A DNA stretch of 6,956 nt from WFZT01 sp964398355 (GCA_964398355.1 CAYNMM010000017.1:1-6956); one strand, 5' to 3'. Shown: positions 1 through 6,432, counted from the stretch's first letter. Translations and numbers: made by a program. Notes: generated from the sequence alone by a model not told the origin.

Positions 1-248
1 AATTCTGCGGCTTTCATTATCAGTGAGTCGAGCCTTTTCAATTCTGCTTTCAGGAGTCCATGAGCGTTGTAAATGTCCTTTGATTTCAAGGAATTGCTGC
101 ACACGAGTTCGGCAAAATTGCCCGTTCTGTGTGCTGGTGTGAGTTTTACGGGCCTCATCTCGAAAAGTTTTACCTCTACACCTCTCTTTGCAAGCTGGTA
201 AGCTGCCTCTGAACCTGCGAGACCTGCTCCAATTACGATTGCTTTCAT
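1..248 (-). CDS. trmFO: TrmFO, folate-dependent tRNA (uracil-54-C5)-methyltransferase, N-terminal part (cut by window edge)
   Basis: This flavoprotein makes 5-methyluridine at position 54 of the tRNA T-loop, using methylenetetrahydrofolate as carbon donor and FAD as cofactor; it acts in the cytoplasm. Only 82 codons are visible of a family that usually has about 430-450 residues; the gene continues past the left edge. The N-terminus shows a Rossmann FAD-binding motif (GAGLAGSEAA, residues 7-16), then MRPVKLTPAH and the family signature FAELVCSNSLKSKD (residues 45-58). Cys50 in that signature corresponds to the Cys reported as catalytically important (C53) in Bacillus subtilis TrmFO. The ATG overlaps the TGA of the upstream glycosyltransferase gene as ATGA, so translation is probably coupled and the gene probably shares its transcript. 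Identification is firm from the signature. The surface-polysaccharide neighbours appear incidental to its function. Confidence 0.96.
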   Translation of the reverse strand, partial: MKAIVIGAGLAGSEAAYQLAKRGVEVKLFEMRPVKLTPAHRTGNFAELVCSNSLKSKDIYNAHGLLKAELKRLDSLIMKAAE

Positions 249-1498
249 ACTGTCACCTCATTAAGTATTTTTGCGAGTTGTTTTGCCTGTTCCCTGCGAC
301 TGAACTTTTTTCTAATAGTTTCGTCCAGATTTTTCAACCCACCATTTCTCCAGAGCTTATAAATTTCAATGATCTTATTCTTGATTTTTTCTGGATCATC
401 TGGCGTGACGACAAAGGAGTTCCCAAGAGATTTGATGAATCTGTAAGCATCGGTTCTATCCGGTACGACTCCAAAGATTGGTCGACCCGAGCCAATGTAC
501 TCGTAAATTTTCGAAGCTGAAACGTAAGGGAAATTTGCACTTTTATCAATTGTTACAACAAGAACATCAGCTTGCTGAAGGATTTCCGGGATTTTTTTAT
601 GGGGTACAAAATCGTGCCAGATGATAGTGCTCTCAAGATGGTTATTTTTGATAAATTCCAGAAGATCTTTCCTTTTTGTGCTGAAGATGTGAAACTCTAT
701 CTGGTTCTTGAGCTCGCCAAGAGACGCAATTGCCATAAAAAGGGGTGTCGGGTCGGTAATGTACGAGAATACACCTGTGTAAAATAATTTCAGTTTATTC
801 CCTTTATTGGGTCTCGATGGGGTTTTGAAGTCCTCGGGGTCGTATCCCTGTGGAATGACTTTTCCCGTGCCAGCCCCAAGATTTAATCGTCCCTGCAGGA
901 TAGGGTCGTTAACCGCAATGACATAGTCTGAATTTCTGACGGTGAATTTTTCTATTTTTTCAATAAATTTTTTGTGGATACCTGTTGGGAAAAGGCCAAA
1001 AGGGTCTTCTGACCATGCGTCTCGATAATCCAAAACTACTGGCTTGTGGGTGAATTTTTTTGAAAGCACAGCGATCAGATGGGATGTTAAGGGTGGAGAC
1101 GTTGAAAGTATGGCGTCTATTCCCTCATTTTTTATGATTTTCAGGGCAGCAGGCAGAGCAGTGTACAGCCACAGAGCCTTTGTGTCAGGAAGCAGAAAGA
1201 AACTCTCGACTCTTACTAACTTTCGTACAGATTTAACTCCTCCAAAATCTTTCCTGGATTTCCTGAATAGCCTCAGAATTGTGTCATGTTCAACCGATGT
1301 GGTCCGATAAATTGGCGTTTCTGAGGGGATATCATTAAGTAGGGATGAATCCTCCTCATAGTGCATGAAACCTTTTGATGTGAGAACCACAGGTTGCCAG
1401 CCATATTGGGGTAGGTATTTCATCAGTTTGATAATTCGAAGGCTCCCAGCGTAACCGATTGGAGGGAAGTAGTAGGTGATGATCAGGACTTTTCTCAT
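245..1498 (-). CDS. Glycosyltransferase, GT4/WbuB-like, 417 aa
   Basis: This is a predicted cytoplasmic, GT-B-fold sugar transferase that would add a sugar from a nucleotide donor to a surface polysaccharide or lipid-linked oligosaccharide. The N-terminus has the typical WbuB-like opening YYFPPIGYAGSLRIIKLMKYL (residues 9-29) followed by GWQPVVLT. Mid-protein motifs are ILSTSPPLTSH (130-140) and VLDYRDAW with DPFG (155-168). The donor-side Rossmann fold begins near KLFYTGVFSY (237-246), and the C-terminal substrate region is SASKIYEYIGSGRPIFGVVP (327-346), where the classical EX7E motif is not well kept. Length is normal for the family. The start ATG overlaps the previous gene's TGA (ATGA) and has a GAGG Shine-Dalgarno inside that gene's last codons. 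The stop overlaps the trmFO start in the same way. Family assignment is strong; donor and acceptor cannot be told from sequence. Confidence 0.9.
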   Translation of the reverse strand: MRKVLIITYYFPPIGYAGSLRIIKLMKYLPQYGWQPVVLTSKGFMHYEEDSSLLNDIPSETPIYRTTSVEHDTILRLFRKSRKDFGGVKSVRKLVRVESFFLLPDTKALWLYTALPAALKIIKNEGIDAILSTSPPLTSHLIAVLSKKFTHKPVVLDYRDAWSEDPFGLFPTGIHKKFIEKIEKFTVRNSDYVIAVNDPILQGRLNLGAGTGKVIPQGYDPEDFKTPSRPNKGNKLKLFYTGVFSYITDPTPLFMAIASLGELKNQIEFHIFSTKRKDLLEFIKNNHLESTIIWHDFVPHKKIPEILQQADVLVVTIDKSANFPYVSASKIYEYIGSGRPIFGVVPDRTDAYRFIKSLGNSFVVTPDDPEKIKNKIIEIYKLWRNGGLKNLDETIRKKFSRREQAKQLAKILNEVTV

Positions 1499-2529
1499 AA
1501 TTCCTCGTAGAGTTTTTTAACGTTCTCCTCGAAATTTGCCCTTTTCTGAATCAGGTTTTTATTATACCTTATCGCCTCATTCACTAACTCTGGATGGGTA
1601 ACGGCAAAAATCATTTTCTCGGTTAGCTCATCTGCGTTTCCCGGATCAAAGAGGAGTCCATTCTTCCCGGGTGTAACCCACTCCCTGTTACCTGGAAGAT
1701 CTGTGACTACGGGAAAACATCCGGCTCCCATAGCTTCAAGCAAGGAAACAGATGTGGAATCTGTTAGTGAAGCAGACAGGTAAAATCGTGCGTTTAGTAG
1801 ATTTTTAATGAGTGTTTCACGTGAAACTCTCCCTGTGAGTTTTATAAAAGTGTCTTTATCAATCGCGCTTTCAATCTCCTGTTTCAACCTCCCCTCGCTC
1901 ATCATGATAAGCTCAGCATCGGGATATCTTTTGTGGAATCGTTTAAACGCCCTGACTATGGTTAATGGATCCATGTCAGGATCCAATCTTCTGTGAGTTA
2001 CAAATAAATTCTGTTTCTGGGTCGTCAGGGAGAGGTCTCTCATATCTTTTTTAAGTCCAAAGGGGAAGATTCGAATTTTCTCGCTGGGGATTCCCCACCT
2101 ATTCAGGATTTCCTTCATAAAAATGGCATCTACGTGGATAAGATCAAATTCTTTTAAAATCCACGCAGTTAACCTTCGATGAATAACACTTTTTGATGGC
2201 ACGACAAGTAGGTCACTTCCCCACACAGAGAGAATTTTTCTGCCTTCGATAAATCGTGCAATTAGTCCGTAATTTGAGATAAAATGGGCATGTATGATGT
2301 CGGGATTCAATTCTCCTACTATTTTTTTGAATCGAGGGATCAGTGGAAGATATCTTAAGAAATTTTTCCTCTCTACCAACGGTTTTACCTGGTGGATCTC
2401 AAAAGAATTCGTGGTTTGGAGTGGTGACTCCGCTGAGGCCACATGAACTTCATGCCCCTGTTCGCTTAAAGTTTCTGCAAAGAGATAGGTGTGGTAAGAG
2501 CTAAGATCCGCCAGTAAAAGAATTCTCAT
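1495..2529 (-). CDS. Glycosyltransferase, GT4-like, 344 aa
   Basis: This is a predicted GT-B-fold glycosyltransferase, probably in the same surface-glycan pathway as the gene it overlaps. It opens with MRILLLADLSSYHTYLFAETL, the usual N-terminal strand and glycine-poor loop of this family. It then shows NPDIIHAHFISNYGLIA (75-91), the acceptor-side VWGSDLL (102-108), the donor-side HRRLDPDMDPLTIVRAF (179-195), and SDSTSVSLLEAMGAGCFPV-like residues (256-274). There the EX7E motif appears as D257-x7-E265, a known GT4 variant, followed by GNREWVTPGKNGLLFDP (280-296). The reading frame stays open upstream to 2898, but that extension has no family resemblance, so I chose the ATG at 2529, where homology-like sequence begins. 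No Shine-Dalgarno precedes it; a TATAAT ends 7 bases upstream, suggesting a leaderless message. The gene's last codons supply the ribosome-binding site of the next gene. Confidence 0.88.
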   Translation of the reverse strand: MRILLLADLSSYHTYLFAETLSEQGHEVHVASAESPLQTTNSFEIHQVKPLVERKNFLRYLPLIPRFKKIVGELNPDIIHAHFISNYGLIARFIEGRKILSVWGSDLLVVPSKSVIHRRLTAWILKEFDLIHVDAIFMKEILNRWGIPSEKIRIFPFGLKKDMRDLSLTTQKQNLFVTHRRLDPDMDPLTIVRAFKRFHKRYPDAELIMMSEGRLKQEIESAIDKDTFIKLTGRVSRETLIKNLLNARFYLSASLTDSTSVSLLEAMGAGCFPVVTDLPGNREWVTPGKNGLLFDPGNADELTEKMIFAVTHPELVNEAIRYNKNLIQKRANFEENVKKLYEEL

Positions 2530-2536
2530 GAAAATT

Positions 2537-2542
2537 ATTATA
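2537..2542 (-). promoter_or_regulatory. -10 element (TATAAT) of the glycosyltransferase-trmFO operon
   Basis: On the minus strand a perfect TATAAT is followed by AATTTTC and then the ATG of the 344-aa glycosyltransferase. The expected transcription start therefore falls at or within a base or two of the start codon, which would give a leaderless transcript. No good -35 hexamer lies 16-18 bases upstream and there is no TGn extension, which lowers certainty. A second TATAAT on the same strand at 2601-2596 could serve instead and would give a leader of about 60 bases, but that leader would still lack a Shine-Dalgarno before the ATG. Confidence 0.45.
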
Positions 2543-3065
2543 ACCCATTTTCCCATGAATGATGTGCATGTCGAGGTTTTACACCTGAGAAAAAAATTAT
2601 ACTCTGCCCTTATAAAATAGGAAAAATCAAAGTGTTGTTTGGGAATTTCTATTGAAATTAAACATGGATTGTAAAAAATTTGACCTGATACAAAAATAGC
2701 TATTTCCCTTAAGAGAGTTAAAGACAACATATCAATGGCTAAGTTTTGTTGAAAATATAAAATAAAAAGAGCCTCTGTGCTCCGAATGGCGTGAAAAGAT
2801 CTTGAAAGGTGGAAGAATAGCTTCCCTCTCATCTGAATGTAACTGAGGAAAAGTACTTCGGAGAAGGGAGAGATGAGTTTGGAAAGATCAAAGGGCATTC
2901 ACGTAGAAATTTAAAAAGCCTTCCATAAAAACAAGTGGAAAGGATTTAGAGGAGAGCAATGGGATTAATGATGATAAGTATTTTTAAATTCTTGTGATTA
3001 GGTTTTTTGACGTAAAGAAGGGCGTATTTTATGGGTATTTAAAATGAGGGAGACATCTTTGGATG

Positions 3066-3085
3066 GGAGTGGTAAAAACCACTCC
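3066..3085. repeat. Perfect 8-bp inverted repeat with AAAA loop (hairpin)
   Basis: GGAGTGGT and ACCACTCC flank a four-base AAAA loop, a stem with five G:C pairs out of eight. It is not followed by a T-run on either strand (GTTTCTC on plus, CATCC on minus), so it is not a standard intrinsic terminator. It could be a weak terminator for something decayed upstream, an RNA stability element or an operator. Confidence 0.5.
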
Positions 3086-3140
3086 GTTTCTCAGGGCTAA
3101 AGATTTTAATCTGCTAATCTGGTGGACATGAATTCTTGAT

Positions 3141-3378
3141 CATCCAGAAGGCTCTCCGTTATTGGATCTGATAAAATTTGATTTGCCCAGAAAAACTATG
3201 CTATGGCAAGGACATCAGGAGAGTATTTCTGTATCTCAAAAATGGAGAAGAATACATGGATATGAATAATAATCTCATGGCTAAAAATGCAGAAGGATGG
3301 ACATTTTACTTGATAAAAATTGAGGGTGTAACTTTTTTGCGACAATGCAAAACACGCATTAAAACGCTCAATCGATAG
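3141..3378 (+). pseudogene. Possible decayed coding fragment, faint E-set/CBM48-like look
   Basis: Two overlapping open frames carry protein-like sequence but no proper start. Frame A (3141-3269) reads HPEGSPLLDLIKFDLPRK near its beginning. Frame B, open from about 3175 to 3378, reads IRRVFLYLKNGEEYMDMNNN and then LMAKNAEGWTFYLIKIEG. Joined by a frameshift, the order (strand ending in F-x-L, VFLYL, a Trp/Met-Asn-Asn turn, M-x-K-N-x-E-G-W, then alternating hydrophobics) recalls the glycogen-binding-like CBM48/E-set immunoglobulin fold. That is a faint resemblance judged by eye only. There is no Shine-Dalgarno, and the only in-frame start in frame B is a TTG at 3178. I regard it as a remnant of an unknown gene or as chance sequence. 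Confidence 0.25.
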
Positions 3379-3403
3379 AAGTAGTACAAAAGTAGTGTAA
3401 AAT

Positions 3404-3482
3404 AAATGTTACAATACGGAATCCCGCTATAATCAATTAAAATCGGGAAATAGTTCAGATCAATTGTAACCAAAATGTTACA
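3404..3482. repeat. Nested GTTACA repeats around a TATAAT box
   Basis: Two direct copies of AAATGTTACA lie at 3404-3413 and 3473-3482. The core GTTACAAT (3408-3415) is also paired as an inverted repeat with ATTGTAAC (3463-3470). Inside these lies a second inverted pair, TCCCG (3422-3426) and CGGGA (3444-3448), which encloses TATAAT at 3428-3433. The arrangement could be an operator array over a promoter for the plus-strand genes, or the ends of a decayed small element. No good -35 hexamer is placed upstream of the TATAAT; the first GTTACA copy sits where it would be, as expected if a regulator binds there. Confidence 0.45.
3428..3433 (+). promoter_or_regulatory. Candidate -10 element for the radical-SAM/peptide operon
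   Basis: A perfect TATAAT sits inside the TCCCG/CGGGA inverted repeat and between two AAATGTTACA copies, about 150 bases upstream of the strong ribosome-binding site at 3581. The upstream region lacks a TTGACA-like hexamer at 16-18 bases. If real, the promoter likely depends on an activator or is occluded by a repressor bound to the repeats. Confidence 0.35.
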
Positions 3483-3580
3483 TTTCCATGCTTCTTCTAA
3501 CCGCCATTATTCAGGAAAGAGCTGATAAAAAGCCAGGTTTTAGAATTGGAACAAAAATTGCAGAAAAATTTGGTAATTTT

Positions 3581-3590
3581 AGGGAGGAGG
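3581..3590 (+). promoter_or_regulatory. Strong Shine-Dalgarno before the decayed radical-SAM gene
   Basis: AGGGAGGAGG precedes an ATG at 3594 by three bases. The reading frame from that ATG closes after seven codons (MQSWMGE, stop at 3615-3617), while the SPASM frame continues in the neighbouring frame. A site this strong in front of a dead-end start suggests it once drove the full-length maturase gene. Confidence 0.55.
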
Positions 3591-3593
3591 GAA

Positions 3594-4231
3594 ATGCAGA
3601 GCTGGATGGGTGAATAAGAGGGTTACAAAATGTCAATTTACATTAAGCTCTCAAAAATTAATAGTGGATATTAAGGATAAAGTTACGGAGATTTTTGATC
3701 TGATACCTGAGGTATATAAAGAAGATATTGAAGTTTATTGTAAGCATTATTTTCCCAAATCAAGTCAATGGAAAAACTTGAATTCGATCAAGGTACATGG
3801 GATAAACCAGCCAATATCTCAAATTGAAGCAGAACTTTCTATGAAAGCATTTGAAAAAGGATTTAAAAGTACCAGATTGGATCTTCGTGGTAAATACTCT
3901 TACTGTCCGTCTACTACGTTGCATTATTTCACAATAACACCAGATTTGAAAGTTTATAAATGTAATGCAGCGATTGGTGTTAGGCCTCCCATAGGAGAGA
4001 TTACTTATAATGGAAAAATCGAATACATCTTGGAAAAACTGTCAAATTGGTTGTTAATTAATCCCTTTGAAGATGAGAAGTGTTTGAATTGTAAGTTATT
4101 GCCTGTGTGTATGGGGGATGCCCCTTGATAGAATTAATGGGAGTAGAGGGTGTTTGATTGATCCAAACAACTTAGAGAATGTTCTGGAACTGCAAAAAAT
4201 AATTTTATTGCAAAAAGGAGGTGCATTATGA
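3594..4231 (+). pseudogene. Radical SAM/SPASM peptide maturase, decayed (C-terminal half only)
   Basis: The surviving part is the end of a radical-SAM barrel plus a SPASM domain, which binds auxiliary 4Fe-4S clusters in enzymes that modify ribosomal peptides. The main frame (open from 3583, GTG at 3610, stop at 4126) has SPASM Cys at residues 99, 118, 158, 161 and 167, ending CLNCKLLPVCMG before going out of frame. Adding one G to the G5 run (4113-4117) and one C to the C4 run (4121-4124) restores CMGGCPLDR and continues in the third frame to 4231, supplying the last two Cys (GGC and SRGC). All seven Cys of CX9-15GX4C...CX2CX5CX3C...C are then present, though the first motif's Gly is Leu. The N-terminal CX3CX2C domain, about 250 residues, is absent from the window. 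A deletion joining the original start (ATG at 3594) to the C-terminus would explain this. Active enzyme is not expected. Confidence 0.82.
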
Positions 4232-4365
4232 AAGATATTAGAATGGTTTTTGATATAGACAAGGATTCTCTGAATATCCCTGCCGTTTCCGGTAATATCT
4301 ATCTGTTTATTTATTGTCCATCGCCGAATATAAGCTGCTCGCCAGGACAAACATTGTACGTTTAA
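4228..4365 (+). CDS. Small Cys-containing peptide, candidate RiPP precursor (45 aa)
   Basis: This 45-aa peptide is not one I recognise from a named family. It begins MKDIRMVFDIDKDSLNIP, a charged leader-like half, then a hydrophobic stretch GNIYLFIY (22-29), and ends with the core-like tail CPSPNISCSPGQTLYV (30-45) with Cys30 and Cys37. A near-ideal Shine-Dalgarno (GGAGGTG, 4217-4223) lies five to six bases before the ATG. The ATG overlaps the TGA of the restored SPASM frame (ATGA), so it was translationally coupled to the maturase gene. Small size, charged N-terminus, Cys/Ser/Pro/Gly-rich C-terminus and direct adjacency to a SPASM protein fit a substrate of radical-SAM modification, for example a sactipeptide-like thioether product. 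That role is inferred. There is no GG cleavage motif and no signal peptide. The frame is intact although the maturase is not. Confidence 0.65.
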   Translation: MKDIRMVFDIDKDSLNIPAVSGNIYLFIYCPSPNISCSPGQTLYV

Positions 4366-4381
4366 TTTCTTATAATTAAAC
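4360..4381. repeat. Inverted repeat over the peptide stop codon, containing TATAAT
   Basis: GTTTAATT (4360-4367) and AATTAAAC (4374-4381) form a perfect 8-bp inverted repeat with a 6-base spacer. The left arm contains the TAA stop of the 45-aa peptide. The stem is almost entirely A:T and is not followed by a T-run, so it is a poor terminator. It is better read as an operator-like palindrome over a promoter, since TATAAT at 4371-4376 overlaps the right arm. Confidence 0.45.
4371..4376 (+). promoter_or_regulatory. Candidate -10 element for the DUF5916 gene
   Basis: TATAAT lies 54 bases before the barrel gene's ATG and overlaps the right arm of the palindrome at 4360-4381. Transcription from here would give a leader of roughly 40 bases carrying the GGGAGGTG ribosome-binding site. 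No clear -35 hexamer is seen. The gene could equally be read from upstream as part of the operon. Confidence 0.35.
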
Positions 4382-4424
4382 TGAGTAGGGGGCATCCACT
4401 TATAGGCAAAGGGAGGTGTTAGAA

Positions 4425-6413
4425 ATGTTGGTAAACATTATACTTATAGTTGTAAATATTGCTTTAAACAGTTCTTTATATTTCAACAAATTTGTTGTAT
4501 GGCAGGGACCAGATAAAGGTAAACCTGCACCGTCTTACTTAAAAAGTTCCGTCAAGCTTGAGGTCAGAAGTGATGGTTTTTTAATACGATTCAAGTTTAA
4601 AAGCTATAAAGGAAAAGTTTCAGCAAGAATAACTACGAGGGACCTCAACACAATATTAAACCAATCCGATGATCTTTTCATCATTTTTTTATCACCTGAT
4701 TACAGAAATGGTAACACAGTATATGGCTTGATAGTTAATCCCTTGAACACACAATTCGACATGTTGATAACTCCTAACACCCAGACATTCGAATGGGATG
4801 CAAACTGGCGGTCGAAAGTGAAAATCACAAAAACTGGATGGGAGGGGGAAGTCTTTATCCCATTTACAATCTCATCCAACTGGGGTGACACCGCAGGAAT
4901 CTGTTTTATTAGGGGATGTCACGATTCAACAGGATATGGCATTGCGCTGATCGCCGGACTTCACGGAGAAGTTCTCAATTCAAAATATTTCACGAAAGTT
5001 AAGATAAATAGAACTTCTTCAAAAAACTATAACCAGATAACTTTTATCCCATCCCTGAAGATTTCTCATGAGGAAAACAACAATGAATTTTCTTATGGTG
5101 GAAATGTAGAGTTAAAAATGCAGAATTCGAGAACCAATATTGTTGTAAAACCTGACTATGCGGAAATAGAAGCTGACAGGTATCAGTTTGATCTGTCGAG
5201 AACAGGAATTTTATTACCAGAAAAAAGGCCGTTTTTCAAAAATGTTATGAACTTTATAAGTTTACCTGTCCCCTATGGGAATCTATTTTACTCAAGATCC
5301 ATTGAGCAAATTGATTATGGGGTTAATAGCTATTTTAAATATCATAAGACAACATTTTTTGGCGTTGGCTTGAGGTCTGATACTCTGTCACTCGGTATGA
5401 TTGAATTAACAACAAATACTGATTACGATAATTTGAACTTTTCTTTCACTGCTTCACATCTTTTTGACAATGTCGAGGATAATTTTTTATATCTTTTTCC
5501 TTCATTTTCATATAATTTTCCCAATAAGGGATTGGATTTTAGAGGTAGCCTGAGATATTCTTACGATTTTAAATCCAAAGAATCTATTTATGAAGCGAAC
5601 ACTGGGATGATATATGAACACAGGCAAAATAAGTTCAATATTTCCCTTGAGAACGCACATATCGGAGATTTTACTCCGGCATGCGGAGCACTGTACTTCA
5701 AAAATGTAAATTTAACAAACATTTTCTTTAATGGTGTTCATCAGTTCGAGCATAAGTATGTTAATTACATATCCCTGCAGGCATTCAGAGAGAGGATCTT
5801 TGATTCAAATAACGAAATAAGAAATTATAAGAGTTTTGACACAGGGGTGGGTCTATTATCTTTGATGAAGGTAAGCTTTTCTCATGTCAAAGAAAAAAGA
5901 TTGTGGAATGGGATTCTGTTCCAAAACGAGACTTCAGGTGGTGGGATCAGATTTGATTTCCCAGACTTCAATAGCGGTGTGGAATTGAGATACTCTTTTG
6001 GTGATTTATGGGGAAGAAAAACGAATATTTCCAGATTTAATTTCTACACAGCTATTAAGAGGGTTTTAAATGTAGAATTGTCAGTTTTCTTATACGGTTT
6101 TCGAGACGAGTTTAAACCTTTCCTCATTCTTACACCATTCTCTGACAGTTGCTGGTTTCAATTTGATTTGAGAATGTCTTACAGGTTTAAAGAAGTCAAT
6201 TTTGTAAGGGTGTTCCTTGAAAGAGAGACGTTTGACAACACTAATACACTTAATTTGATGTATGAGAGAGAATTTCCGGATGTGAATTCAATTTTCTATA
6301 TTGTGATGAATTCAAAGTATGGGGCAACCTCGAAATACTTCAACTTGCCTTCAAAAAAAGACTTTAAGTGGGCTATAAAATTCAGCTATGCAATCAAATT
6401 CGGTCATGTTTGA
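4425..6413 (+). CDS. Exported CBM9-like/DUF5916 outer-membrane beta-barrel protein, 662 aa
   Basis: This is a predicted outer-membrane protein of unknown substrate. A short signal peptide (about residues 1-18, MLVNIILIVVNIALNSS) leads into a CBM9-like beta-sandwich. That domain shows WQGPDKGKPAPSYLKSSVKL (26-45), YGLIVNP (100-106), DMLIT (112-116), EWDANW (123-128) and GWEGEVFIPF (138-147). The DUF5916 barrel follows, marked by KPDYAEIEADRYQFDLSRTG (242-261), LLPEKRPFF (263-271) and LFYSRSI (287-293), then amphipathic beta strands to the end (FSYAIKFGHV). The ATG at 4425 is preferred over the GTG at 4416 because the Shine-Dalgarno GGGAGGTG (4411-4418) overlaps that GTG and is well placed for the ATG. 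Compared with typical family members it lacks the opening IDG-x-LD-xx-W segment of the CBM9-like domain and is somewhat short. Position after the peptide suggests export or uptake linked to it, which is inference. Confidence 0.85.
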   Translation: MLVNIILIVVNIALNSSLYFNKFVVWQGPDKGKPAPSYLKSSVKLEVRSDGFLIRFKFKSYKGKVSARITTRDLNTILNQSDDLFIIFLSPDYRNGNTVYGLIVNPLNTQFDMLITPNTQTFEWDANWRSKVKITKTGWEGEVFIPFTISSNWGDTAGICFIRGCHDSTGYGIALIAGLHGEVLNSKYFTKVKINRTSSKNYNQITFIPSLKISHEENNNEFSYGGNVELKMQNSRTNIVVKPDYAEIEADRYQFDLSRTGILLPEKRPFFKNVMNFISLPVPYGNLFYSRSIEQIDYGVNSYFKYHKTTFFGVGLRSDTLSLGMIELTTNTDYDNLNFSFTASHLFDNVEDNFLYLFPSFSYNFPNKGLDFRGSLRYSYDFKSKESIYEANTGMIYEHRQNKFNISLENAHIGDFTPACGALYFKNVNLTNIFFNGVHQFEHKYVNYISLQAFRERIFDSNNEIRNYKSFDTGVGLLSLMKVSFSHVKEKRLWNGILFQNETSGGGIRFDFPDFNSGVELRYSFGDLWGRKTNISRFNFYTAIKRVLNVELSVFLYGFRDEFKPFLILTPFSDSCWFQFDLRMSYRFKEVNFVRVFLERETFDNTNTLNLMYEREFPDVNSIFYIVMNSKYGATSKYFNLPSKKDFKWAIKFSYAIKFGHV

Positions 6414-6432
6414 TATTTTGTGGAGGAGGGAG

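Larger units (their letters stand above)
2530..3140. other. Gene-free stretch left of the plus-strand operon
   Basis: This stretch separates the minus-strand operon from the plus-strand genes. On the minus strand it stays open in frame with the glycosyltransferase up to 2898, but the translation is Phe/Ile/Ser-rich with no recognisable motif, so I read it as chance. Plus-strand frames are closed every few dozen codons; the best-looking start (ATG at 2960 after GAGGAG) gives only 12 codons. The content I can support is two TATAAT boxes for the minus strand and the hairpin at 3066-3085. It may hold the operon's regulatory region plus decayed sequence. Confidence 0.5.

Noticed and set aside
2530..2898. 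In-frame upstream extension of the 344-aa glycosyltransferase (to a possible start at 2898)
   Set aside because: The extra 123 residues show no family motif, look like translated non-coding sequence, and the family's normal N-terminus MRILLLAD begins at 2529.
3026..3098. 14-bp inverted match ATTTTATGGGTATT with 6681-6694 and 10-bp direct match TCTCAGGGCT with 6661-6670
   Set aside because: Matches of this length in AT-rich DNA are expected by chance in 7 kb, and the two pairs have opposite orientations, so they do not form one repeat.
3488..3613. A 41-codon frame (MLLLTAIIQERADKK...) and its slight likeness to the 42-aa frame at 6433 (KPGF/NPGW...I...K...F)
   Set aside because: No ribosome-binding site precedes 3488, and five scattered identities in 18 residues are too few to claim homology.
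4096..4395. A 99-codon minus-strand frame opposite the SPASM end and the peptide
   Set aside because: It is antisense to two supported plus-strand frames, lacks a ribosome-binding site and shows no recognisable motif.
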